From Telmatospirillum siberiense (GTDB lineage: Bacteria; Pseudomonadota; Alphaproteobacteria; Rhodospirillales; Magnetospirillaceae): a stretch of 64,000 nucleotides of DNA. Positions within the stretch are counted from its first letter, which is position 1; the number at the start of each line of letters is the position of its first letter. The stretch is taken from contig NZ_PIUM01000012.1 in NCBI RefSeq assembly GCF_002845745.1, positions 1-64,000 on the forward strand, read 5' to 3'. Positions 9,291-16,808 of the stretch are shown here, one piece after another. The position numbers and the translations under genes are program-made. Under the pieces are notes generated by a model that was not told the origin of the DNA, ran no database searches, and worked only from the letters and a program-made list of their open reading frames with translations.

Positions 9291-9338
9291 CTGCGAGCGT
9301 GGCGTTTCGGGCGGCTTTCGGTGGCTAACCCCGCGCCT

Positions 9339-9815
9339 CTATTTTTCAAGATGGTCCAGGGGAAACGGGGCGCGGTCTTTCACCGTGCGGATGACGAAGC
9401 TGCTGCGCACATCCTTGATTTCGGGGAATTTCAGCAGCTTTCCCACCAGGAAACGCTCGTAAGCCTGAAGGTCCGGCACCACCACTTCCAGCAGATAGTC
9501 GGTCTCGCCCGAGACGAGGTGACCGGCAATGACCTCGGGAAGAGCCTTGAAAGCCTCCTGAATCGCCGAAGTCTGCTCCTCGCGGTGCACCGCGATCCTT
9601 ACCCCGACCATTACCGTCAGCCCGAGACCGATGTTCGAGGGCGCCAATTCAGCCCTGTATCCCTGAATATATCCCGCCTTCTCCAGAGCCTTGACCCGTC
9701 GCAGGCAAGGAGTCGGGGAGAGCCCGATGCGGTCGGCCAGATCGGCATTGCTGATTCGGCCGTCCTTTTGCAGTTCGGCCAGAATTCGGCGGTCGAAGTC
9801 GTCCAGATGGCTCAT
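9339..9815 (-). CDS. Lrp/AsnC-family transcriptional regulator
   Basis: 158 residues from ATG 9815 (GAGG upstream). An N-terminal winged helix-turn-helix (LDDFDRRILAELQKDGRISN, then ADRIGLSPTPCLRRVKALEK) is followed by an Lrp ligand-binding RAM domain containing GHLVSGETDYLLEV. The family senses amino acids as an octamer. It is divergent from cystathionine beta-synthase with 148 bases between, so it most likely controls the transsulfuration genes in response to an amino acid; that is inference from position. Confidence 0.9.
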   Translation of the reverse strand: MSHLDDFDRRILAELQKDGRISNADLADRIGLSPTPCLRRVKALEKAGYIQGYRAELAPSNIGLGLTVMVGVRIAVHREEQTSAIQEAFKALPEVIAGHLVSGETDYLLEVVVPDLQAYERFLVGKLLKFPEIKDVRSSFVIRTVKDRAPFPLDHLEK

Positions 9816-9963
9816 GAGCACGATATCCTCATTTCCAGTAGCTTTATAGATTATCATGTCAATTTCACATGAAATCGTCAATGAGTTCGCAATGACATGC
9901 TACGCATGCTCGTGCGACTGTATAAATGTGCTTAATTTTACAATATTTGGAGCAGAATCGGCC
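9816..9963. promoter_or_regulatory. Divergent Lrp/cystathionine synthase promoter region
   Basis: 148 bases, A+T-rich for this genome (9840-9955), between two divergent starts. It must hold both promoters and is the natural binding site for the Lrp-type regulator. No single symmetrical operator was obvious by eye. Confidence 0.5.
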
Positions 9964-11337
9964 ATGATCCGGAATACTCGCCCCGCCGTGCTCGGATTGA
10001 TCGGCAACACGCCGCTGATCGAGATCACCCGCCTCGACACCGGCCCCTGCCGGCTGTTCTTGAAGCTGGAATCCCAGAACCCCGGTGGTTCCATCAAAGA
10101 CCGCGTCGGATTGTGGATGATCGAGGCCGCCGAACGGCAGGGCAAGCTGGCGCCAGGCGCCACCATCGTCGAGGCCACCGCCGGCAACACCGGCCTGGGC
10201 CTGGCCCTGGTGGCTCGCGCCAAGGGATATCGATTGGTGCTGGTGGTGCCCGACAAGATGGCCGCCGAGAAGGTGCTGCAGTTAAAGGCCCTGGGGGCCA
10301 CGGTGCATGTCACCCGCTCGGACGTCGGCAAGGGGCATCCGGAATATTACCAGGATTACGCGGCCCGCATCGCGGCGGGAACGCCGGGCGCCTATTTCGT
10401 CGACCAGTTCAACAATCCTTCCAATCCCGCCGCCCATGAAGAATCGACGGGGCCGGAAATCTGGGCGCAGACGGCTCACGCGGTGGACGCCATCGTCTGC
10501 GGCGTCGGCTCGGGTGGAACCCTGACCGGCTTGACCCACTTCTTCCGCCGAGCCAGTCCCTCCACCGAATTCGTGCTGGCCGATCCCAAGGGATCGATCC
10601 TGGCCGACTACATCCGCACCGGCACTTACGGCGAGGCAGGCTCCTGGGCGGTGGAAGGCATCGGCGAGGATTTCGTGCCGCCGATCGCCGATCTGACCGG
10701 CGTCAAACACGCATACGAGATTCCCGACGCCGAGAGTTTCGCCGCCGCCCGTGAACTGCTGCGCTCGGAGGGGATCCACGGCGGCTCCTCCACCGGCACC
10801 CTGCTGGCCGCCGCCTTGCGCTATTGCCGCGAACAGACCGAGCCGAAGCGGGTGGTGACCTTCGTCTGCGACACCGGCACCCGCTATCTGTCCAAGGTCT
10901 ACAACGACAATTGGATGCGCGACCAGGGACTGCTCCCCCGTGAGAGCTTCGGCGACCTGCGCGATCTCATCGGCCGGCGTTTCGAGGACGGATCGGTGGT
11001 CAGCGCCGCCTCCACCGATCCTTTGCAGACGGTGTTCGTGCGTATGCGCTATGCCGAGGTATCCCAGCTGCCGGTCATCGATAACGGTCGCGTCGTCGGT
11101 CTGATCGACGAGACGGACCTGTTGAATCGCGTGCGCGAAAATCCGGCCAGCTTTGCCGAGCCCGCCGCCGACGCCATGAGCCGCACCCTGGAAATCCTGT
11201 CGCCCAAGGCCGGGATCAATCGCCTTCAGGACGTATTGGACCGCGGACTGGTGGCCATCATCGCCGAGGGTGACGCCTTCTACGGCCTGATCACCCGCTT
11301 CGACCTGCTCAATCATCTGCGTAAGAAGGTTGCCTGA
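9964..11337 (+). CDS. Cystathionine beta-synthase
   Basis: 457 residues. The N-terminal ~330 residues are a PLP fold type II enzyme: GGSIKDRVG with Lys45 as the PLP lysine, EATAGNTGLGL, and the glycine loop GVGSGGTLTG. Residues ~340-457 are a pair of CBS domains. It should condense serine (or O-acetylserine) with homocysteine to cystathionine, the first step of reverse transsulfuration. GGAG precedes ATG 9964 by 11 bases. The next gene, cystathionine gamma-lyase, begins two bases after the stop. A cysteine synthase role is a weaker alternative, since the CBS domains and the neighbour favour transsulfuration. Confidence 0.9.
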   Translation: MIRNTRPAVLGLIGNTPLIEITRLDTGPCRLFLKLESQNPGGSIKDRVGLWMIEAAERQGKLAPGATIVEATAGNTGLGLALVARAKGYRLVLVVPDKMAAEKVLQLKALGATVHVTRSDVGKGHPEYYQDYAARIAAGTPGAYFVDQFNNPSNPAAHEESTGPEIWAQTAHAVDAIVCGVGSGGTLTGLTHFFRRASPSTEFVLADPKGSILADYIRTGTYGEAGSWAVEGIGEDFVPPIADLTGVKHAYEIPDAESFAAARELLRSEGIHGGSSTGTLLAAALRYCREQTEPKRVVTFVCDTGTRYLSKVYNDNWMRDQGLLPRESFGDLRDLIGRRFEDGSVVSAASTDPLQTVFVRMRYAEVSQLPVIDNGRVVGLIDETDLLNRVRENPASFAEPAADAMSRTLEILSPKAGINRLQDVLDRGLVAIIAEGDAFYGLITRFDLLNHLRKKVA

Positions 11338-11339
11338 TC

Positions 11340-12512
11340 ATGACCATCGAAGACAAACCGGACCAGCTGGGGTTCGGCACCCGGACCATCCATGGCGGGC
11401 AGCATCCCGATCCATCCACCGGCGCCATCATGCCGCCGATTTACGCCAACTCCACCTATGCCCAGGAAAGCCCCGGTGTGCATAAGGGGCTGGATTACGG
11501 CCGCTCTCACAACCCCACCCGCTGGGCGCTGGAGCGGTGCCTGGCCGATTTGGAGGGCGGCAGCAAAGCCTTCGCCTTCGCGTCCGGCCTGGCCGCGATC
11601 GCCACCGTTCTCGAACTGCTGGAGCCGGGTGCCCACGTTATCGCCGGCGACGACCTCTACGGCGGCACCTACCGCCTGCTGGAGAAGGTGCGCCGCCAGA
11701 CCGCCGGGTTGAGCATCAGCTATGTGGATGCCACCGATCCCGACGCGCTGACCGCGGCGATTCGGCCGGAAACCCGTATGCTTCTGGTGGAGACCCCCTC
11801 CAATCCGCTGCTGAGGCTCGCGGATTTACGGAGGTTGGCCGCCATCTGCCGGGGGCGGGGCATCATCGCCGTGGCCGACAACACCTTCGCCACCCCCTGG
11901 GTGCAGCGGCCGCTGGAGTTGGGCTTCGACATCGTCGCCCACTCCACCACCAAATATCTGAATGGCCATTCCGACGTGATCGGCGGTGCCGCCATCGTCG
12001 GCGAGCGTGCCGATCTGGCCGAACGGCTGGGGTTTCTGCAGAACGCCGTCGGCGCCATCGCCGGTCCGTTCGATGCCTTCCTGACCCTGCGCGGCATCAA
12101 GACGCTGGACGTGCGCATGCTCCGTCATTGCGACAATGCCGGTCAGTTGGCCGTCTGGCTGGAACACCATCCCAAGGTTCGCCGCGTGATCTATCCCGGC
12201 CTGGCGTCCCATCCCCAGCATGAACTGGCGCGGCGCCAGATGCGAGGCTTCGGCGGCATGATTTCCGTCGAACTCGACACCGATCTCGCCGGCACGCGGC
12301 GGTTCCTGGAGGCGTGCCGCATCTTCACTTTGGCGGAAAGTCTGGGCGGAGTGGAGAGCCTGATCGAGCATCCGGCCCTGATGACCCATGCCACCATCCC
12401 GCCTGAACAGCGGGCGCGTATCGGGATCGGCGATTCCCTGGTGCGGCTTTCGGTCGGCATCGAGGAATTGAAGGACCTGCAAGCCGATCTGGAACAGGCG
12501 CTGTCAGCCTGA
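11340..12512 (+). CDS. Cystathionine gamma-lyase/synthase family PLP enzyme
   Basis: 390 residues, normal length for the Cys/Met metabolism PLP family. It shows the phosphate-binding YGRSHNPTRWALE, the substrate loop DNTFATP and the PLP lysine in HSTTKYLNGHSDVIGG (Lys205). Following cystathionine beta-synthase with only two bases between stop and start, it most likely cleaves cystathionine to cysteine, 2-oxobutyrate and ammonia. Family members can also act as gamma-synthases, which sequence alone does not exclude. Confidence 0.88.
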   Translation: MTIEDKPDQLGFGTRTIHGGQHPDPSTGAIMPPIYANSTYAQESPGVHKGLDYGRSHNPTRWALERCLADLEGGSKAFAFASGLAAIATVLELLEPGAHVIAGDDLYGGTYRLLEKVRRQTAGLSISYVDATDPDALTAAIRPETRMLLVETPSNPLLRLADLRRLAAICRGRGIIAVADNTFATPWVQRPLELGFDIVAHSTTKYLNGHSDVIGGAAIVGERADLAERLGFLQNAVGAIAGPFDAFLTLRGIKTLDVRMLRHCDNAGQLAVWLEHHPKVRRVIYPGLASHPQHELARRQMRGFGGMISVELDTDLAGTRRFLEACRIFTLAESLGGVESLIEHPALMTHATIPPEQRARIGIGDSLVRLSVGIEELKDLQADLEQALSA

Positions 12513-12521
12513 GGCGTCGGG

Positions 12522-12549
12522 GGGCCGGCCGGCCATCGCCGGCCGGCCC
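12522..12549. terminator. GC-rich hairpin between convergent genes
   Basis: Perfect 12-base stem (12522-12533 with 12538-12549) around the loop CATC, ten bases after the cystathionine gamma-lyase stop and before the end of the convergent AhpD-like gene. It probably serves both strands, although no T-run follows. Confidence 0.6.
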
Positions 12550-12566
12550 ACGGCCCGGAGCCGGAT

Positions 12567-13106
12567 TCAGACGAAATAGTTCTCCGGCTGGATGCGGAAT
12601 GAATCGAGCTCCTGGTCGACATCGATCCTTAGAGCGCTATTGAAGACGTTGTTGACGATCATCAGTGCCCCGAACACCGTCAAATCGACAATCTGCTCGG
12701 CGGTGAAGGCTTTCTCGAGACGGGCGTACAGCGTGTCGGGAATACGGTTCGCATCCTTGGCGAGCTGGAAGCCGAAGTCCCATAGAAGTTGCTCCTGATC
12801 GTTCAAGGTCAGGTGCTCGGGGTCATCGCCCCAGCCGACGATCTCGCGGCGCATGAAGGTGGTGCAGAGTTCGCAGGCATTGGCGCGGGAAATGGCGAAG
12901 GAGAATAGCACCGCCCCGCGTTTGCCGATGACCGGCACGACCTTGTCGAACAACGCATACCATTCCAGGACCGCCTTCAAGGCGACGGGAGAATGCAATA
13001 GCACCGCTTTCATGTTGGTCAAGGGATGCGTCTTCACCAAATCGTCGTGAAACGCGCGGATTTCAGGTGTTGCCGTGGCGAGGTCGAAAAAAGGAATGCG
13101 TGACAT
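12567..13106 (-). CDS. Carboxymuconolactone decarboxylase/AhpD-like protein
   Basis: 179 residues, all-helical, with a CxxC pair in ANACELCTTFMRR (Cys78, Cys81), the redox motif of AhpD-like members of the CMD family. Such proteins reduce peroxides or act as disulphide reductase partners; decarboxylase members lack the two cysteines. Start ATG 13106 is backed by AAGGAG. It follows metY on the same strand with a repeat unit in the 70-base gap. Confidence 0.75.
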   Translation of the reverse strand: MSRIPFFDLATATPEIRAFHDDLVKTHPLTNMKAVLLHSPVALKAVLEWYALFDKVVPVIGKRGAVLFSFAISRANACELCTTFMRREIVGWGDDPEHLTLNDQEQLLWDFGFQLAKDANRIPDTLYARLEKAFTAEQIVDLTVFGALMIVNNVFNSALRIDVDQELDSFRIQPENYFV

Positions 13107-13139
13107 GAGGAACTCTCCTTGTTTCAGGAAAAACGAAGG

Positions 13140-13180
13140 GGGCCGCGATGATCGGTTCCGATCACCGCGATTGGTATTAG
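13140..13180. repeat. REP-like palindromic unit
   Basis: Contains GATCGGTTCCGATC and ends in TTGGTATTAG, matching the unit at 9241-9290 and that at 42903-42951. It lies between metY and the AhpD-like gene. Confidence 0.65.
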
Positions 13181-14481
13181 CCCGCGCTGCGAGAAAAGGC
13201 CTGGTCGAGATCCCAAAGAAGATCGTCGATATTCTCCGTGCCGATGGAAAGGCGAATTTGCTCTGGACGAACACCCGCTAAAATTTGCTCTTCCTTGGTC
13301 AATTGACTGTGCGTGATGGTGGCCGGATGGACGACCAGGGACCGCGAATCACCCACGTTGGCAAGGAACGAAAACAGTTCCAGCGACTCGATGAATTTCT
13401 TCGCTCGCTCCAGGCCGCCCCTGATGCCGAACGACAGAATCGCCCCCGGTCCCCTCGGCAGGTATTTGCGGGCCAATGCATGGGAGGGATTGTCGGCGAG
13501 GCCGGGATAACTGACCCATTCGACCTCGGCATGGCTTGCCAGATGTTCGGCGATGCGTTGGGTGGACGCGACCTCGCGCTCCAGGCGCAACGACAGCGTC
13601 TCCAGGCCCTGAAGTAAGAGGAAGGCGTTGAACGGGCTAAGACAAGCGCCAAGATCCCGCAGGTAGTGCAACCGCGCCTTCATGACGAAGACAATGTTTC
13701 CCGCCCCCGGTACGTCCCTCCATTTGTCCCAATGGATGAACCCGCCATAGGCCGGGTCCGGGGTGGTGAAATCGGGGAACTTACCGTTCGACCAATCGAA
13801 ATTCCCGCCGTCGACGATCAGGCCGCCGATGCTCGTGCCGTGTCCCCCGATGTATTTGGTCGCCGAATGCACCACGACATTGGCGCCATAGTCGAAGGGG
13901 CGGAACAGATATGGCGTCGCAAAGGTGTTATCGATGATCAGCGGAATGCCGTTTTGTTCGGCGACGCGGGCCACGGCCTCGAAATCGACGATGTTGATGT
14001 CGGGGTTGCCGATCGTTTCGACAAAGATCGCGCGGGTGCGCTCGGTGATGGCGGCGGCGAAATTTTCCGGGTTGGCCGAATCGACCAAAGTGGTGCGGAC
14101 GCCATGCCTGGGCAGGGTATTCGCGAACAAGCTGAAGGATCCGCCGTAAAGCGTCTTCGCCGCGACAACCTCTTCGCCGGCGTGGGTGATGTTCAGGATG
14201 GCATAGGCGGTCGCGGCCGATCCCGATCCTAACGCCAAAGCCCCGGTGCCACCCTCAAGCGCGGCGATGCGGCGTTCAAGAACGTCGTTGGTCGGATTGC
14301 CCACCCGGGAATATTCGAACCCGAAATCCTCGACCGCGGCGATCGCCTCGGCCGAAGCGAAATCTTTAAAGACAAATGATGCCGTCTGATAGATGGGCAC
14401 GGCCTGGGCGCCAGTGGTGGGGTCGGGTGTTTGCCCGGCGTGCAATTGCAGTGTGTCGAATCCAAACGGTCTGGCGCTCAT
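13177..14481 (-). CDS. metY: O-acetylhomoserine sulfhydrylase
   Basis: 434 residues, the long form typical of O-acetylhomoserine (thiol)-lyases. It has FEYSRVGNPTNDVLE, DNTFATPYLFRP and the PLP lysine in HSATKYIGGHG (Lys209), plus the insert around DFTTPDPAYGGF that separates MetY from gamma-lyases. It makes homocysteine from O-acetylhomoserine and sulfide. Its start overlaps the stop of a 40-codon leader gene by four bases, so translation is probably coupled to it. Its own upstream sequence (GCGAGACC) is a poor ribosome binding site, which supports coupling. Confidence 0.9.
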   Translation of the reverse strand: MSARPFGFDTLQLHAGQTPDPTTGAQAVPIYQTASFVFKDFASAEAIAAVEDFGFEYSRVGNPTNDVLERRIAALEGGTGALALGSGSAATAYAILNITHAGEEVVAAKTLYGGSFSLFANTLPRHGVRTTLVDSANPENFAAAITERTRAIFVETIGNPDINIVDFEAVARVAEQNGIPLIIDNTFATPYLFRPFDYGANVVVHSATKYIGGHGTSIGGLIVDGGNFDWSNGKFPDFTTPDPAYGGFIHWDKWRDVPGAGNIVFVMKARLHYLRDLGACLSPFNAFLLLQGLETLSLRLEREVASTQRIAEHLASHAEVEWVSYPGLADNPSHALARKYLPRGPGAILSFGIRGGLERAKKFIESLELFSFLANVGDSRSLVVHPATITHSQLTKEEQILAGVRPEQIRLSIGTENIDDLLWDLDQAFSRSAG

Positions 14482-14600
14482 GACAAGGTCTCGCGGTTCG
14501 GGGAGGGGCGGCGAACGAACGGTTTTTCGATGCCGATGCGGTTGGAATGACGGCCGTCGTCCGCAGCGGCATCGGACTCAATGGGCGGAGCATGCGACAT
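14478..14600 (-). CDS. Small leader gene coupled to metY, 40 aa
   Basis: A short frame beginning MSHAPPIESDAAADD and ending PSPNRETLS. It has a strong ribosome binding site (AAGGAG, six bases before ATG 14600), and its stop overlaps the metY start as ATGA. The protein is hydrophilic, rich in Arg, Asp, Ser and Pro, with no Met or Cys run that would suggest a classical attenuator. It may simply deliver ribosomes to metY, or be a functional small protein. Nothing similar is recognised. Confidence 0.6.
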   Translation of the reverse strand: MSHAPPIESDAAADDGRHSNRIGIEKPFVRRPSPNRETLS

Positions 14601-14638
14601 TGGAAACTCCTTGTCGTTTCACGGTGATTTCAAGCCGA

Positions 14639-16036
14639 TCAGCGTGGCAGAACCGCTTCAATCGACGTGACGACGATGTCGGCGATCTGATCGATGACCT
14701 GCTCAGGGGTGACAAGCGGTGGTGCCAGGCAAATGATGTCCGGCAATACACGCGTATAAAGCCCTCGCTTCAGCAGTTCCCGACGGACCCGCTCGCCGAT
14801 GGCGTCGCTGGCGGCGAATCGTTCCTTGGATGGGCGGTCCGCCACCAGTTCCAGGCCGACCAGAAGCCCCTGGCCACGGATGTCGCCCACATTGGGGTGG
14901 TCGGCCAAAGCGTTTCGAAGATGCTGTAACAATCGGGCGCCCTGCCGGGCGGCCCGTTCAACCAACCCCTCCTCGTCAAGGACGCGGATGGTTTCAAGGG
15001 CGACGGCGCAAGCCACCGGATGGGCGGAATTGGTGTAGCCGTGCCACCAGCGACGTTCGGGCGGGGCTCCATCCAGGACGGACTTGATACGCTCCGAGAC
15101 CCCCATGCCACCCAGAGGAATGTAGCCGCTGGTGATTCCCTTGGCGAACTGCATGATATCCGGACGCACTCCCCAATGATCGAGACCAAACCAGCGTCCG
15201 GTCCGGCCGAACCCGGTGATCACTTCATCGGCGATCAACAGGACGTCGTAGCGGTCGCAAATGGCCCGGATGCGAGGGAAATAGTCGTCCGTTGGCACGA
15301 TGATGCCGCCGCCTCCCCCCTGGATCGGCTCGGCGATAAACGCAGCCACATTGTGCGGGCCGATTCGCACAATCGCTTCTTCCAGCAAATCCGCGGCGGC
15401 TTCCCCGATGCTGCGCCGGTCGCCAGGCGCGCTTGTGAAGCGATAGGGGTAAGGGGACGCGATGTGGTGAAATCCAGGAAGACGCGGGCCGAAGACTTCG
15501 CTGAATTCGGCAACTCCCGTCGCGCTGGCGGCTCCGAGAGTCGAACCGTGATAGGACAGTTCTCGGGCAATGACGGTGGTTTTGGCGGATTTTCCCAGGG
15601 CCCGCCAATAATAGCGGGCGGTCCGAATCGAGCTGTCGGTGGCTTCGCCGCCGCCGCTGGTGAAATAAAAGGCGTGGATCGACGGCGGCACCAGACCCGC
15701 GAGGCGATCGGCCAAAGCGATGGCGGGTGGGTGGGTGGCCCCGGCGTAGGCCGTTGAGAAGGCTAGACGGGACAACTGCCGTGTGGCGGCGTCGACCAGT
15801 TCGCGCCGGCCGTGCCCCAGGCTGACGTTCCACATTCCGCTCAATCCGTCGATCACGCGCCGACCGTCGATGTCCGTCAGAAAGACGCCATCTCCGTGCA
15901 CCCAGACGAATGGATCGGCGCTGTCGCTCGGGTGGTGCTGCGGGTGCAATAGATGGCGCCGGTCGGACGTCACGAGGTCCGCCTTGTCGAGAGAGGAAAG
16001 AGCGTGGGAAAAGCATTCTGATGGCGATTGACTCAT
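14639..16036 (-). CDS. Class III (omega) aminotransferase
   Basis: 465 residues. Features of fold-type I class III aminotransferases are present: the glycine-containing PLP phosphate loop TSGGGEATDSS, the PLP-ring aspartate in LLIADEVITGFGRTG (Asp270), the Schiff-base lysine in FAKGITSGYIPLGG (Lys299), and HGYTNSAHPVACAVAL. The family includes omega-amino acid:pyruvate, taurine:pyruvate and beta-amino acid transaminases; the substrate is not set by sequence. It lies 38 bases before the metY leader on the same strand and is divergent from the TonB receptor, so it could serve either the sulfur genes or the import locus. Confidence 0.85.
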   Translation of the reverse strand: MSQSPSECFSHALSSLDKADLVTSDRRHLLHPQHHPSDSADPFVWVHGDGVFLTDIDGRRVIDGLSGMWNVSLGHGRRELVDAATRQLSRLAFSTAYAGATHPPAIALADRLAGLVPPSIHAFYFTSGGGEATDSSIRTARYYWRALGKSAKTTVIARELSYHGSTLGAASATGVAEFSEVFGPRLPGFHHIASPYPYRFTSAPGDRRSIGEAAADLLEEAIVRIGPHNVAAFIAEPIQGGGGGIIVPTDDYFPRIRAICDRYDVLLIADEVITGFGRTGRWFGLDHWGVRPDIMQFAKGITSGYIPLGGMGVSERIKSVLDGAPPERRWWHGYTNSAHPVACAVALETIRVLDEEGLVERAARQGARLLQHLRNALADHPNVGDIRGQGLLVGLELVADRPSKERFAASDAIGERVRRELLKRGLYTRVLPDIICLAPPLVTPEQVIDQIADIVVTSIEAVLPR

Positions 16037-16519
16037 GACGTTCTTTGTCCGTTCGAGAGCTGCCGACTCTCCTGGGGTTCTGTTCTTGCCCCGTTCCGGA
16101 GTTTAGACGCGCATCAGCGACGCCGACATCAGCAGAGCGGGACCCGAAAAATGGAACCGTGCATTGGGGGAAGGGGGACGAGCCGAATGCCGCAAAAACT
16201 GCCGCAGACCGCAGCGTTTCCGCTTACGCGAGAAGCGGTCTACACGGATCAGCTGATCCGGATACGGCGGGAAGAAACAGCCCGAATCCATCGAATCCGG
16301 TGCTGTGTTCCCAAATTATAACCGCGTGGCGAAAGGCAACGTCTTTCATGGCTGGGATCGTGCTCATCCCCCGCCGTATTGTCAATCGTTTTGGTGGCCT
16401 ATGTTAAAAATAACCATAAAAAAAAGTTGTTTATGAGAATTCATAGTCAGTAGATAGATTGAATTGACATTGCTGCCAAAGGTGTGGTTTCGTCGTCGCC
16501 AGAGAGGGAAGCGAGACCT
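16037..16519. promoter_or_regulatory. Divergent intergenic region, aminotransferase/TonB receptor locus
   Basis: 483 bases without a convincing gene. A+T-rich DNA at 16395-16475 is a likely promoter zone for the leader peptide and TonB receptor. I looked for a cobalamin box and for SAM-II-type riboswitch features and saw none. Two short frames on the plus strand here lack start signals. Confidence 0.4.
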
Positions 16520-16633
16520 ATGGCTGAGCATGAAATTGCCCGTTGGGAAGAGGTGTCCGGTTTCGCCGGCTTCCGCCTATTCCTGCCTGCGGTCGCCGGA
16601 GCCGCCGACCCTTGTACCGGGGTGATGGCCTAA
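16520..16633 (+). CDS. Possible 37-aa leader peptide upstream of TonB receptor
   Basis: ATG 16520 follows a purine-rich AGAGAGGGAAG. The frame reads MAEHEIARWEEVSGFAGFR and ends DPCTGVMA. Its TAA stop (16631-16633) falls inside the four-base loop of a perfect 9-bp hairpin. This is the geometry of a leader peptide whose translation would open the hairpin. Whether it is translated is not known. Confidence 0.4.
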   Translation: MAEHEIARWEEVSGFAGFRLFLPAVAGAADPCTGVMA

Positions 16634-16663
16634 GCCATCACCTCTGTTCCGCCTCGCCGGAAC
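16621..16663 (+). promoter_or_regulatory. Tandem hairpins in the TonB-receptor leader
   Basis: Hairpin 1 has arms GGTGATGGC (16621-16629) and GCCATCACC (16634-16642) around CTAA. Hairpin 2 has arms GTTCCG (16646-16651) and CGGAAC (16658-16663). There is no T-run, so a simple terminator is unlikely. Coupled leader translation or Rho-dependent control of the receptor mRNA is possible. Confidence 0.45.
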
Positions 16664-16808
16664 GACAATCACTCGAACAGGTGAATCTTTCCATCGTCGT
16701 CTCGCCTTATTGGGCCGCGAGCGCTGTGGGTTGTCCTATGGGCACTCGCATGGCGGAGGCGGAACGAGGTGGGCCGGGCAATCGATCTCCATGGGGGACG
16801 CAATCATT

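Noticed and set aside
16037-16519. Possible riboswitch upstream of the TonB receptor or aminotransferase
   Set aside because: No cobalamin box, SAM-II-type or other riboswitch consensus could be recognised by eye.
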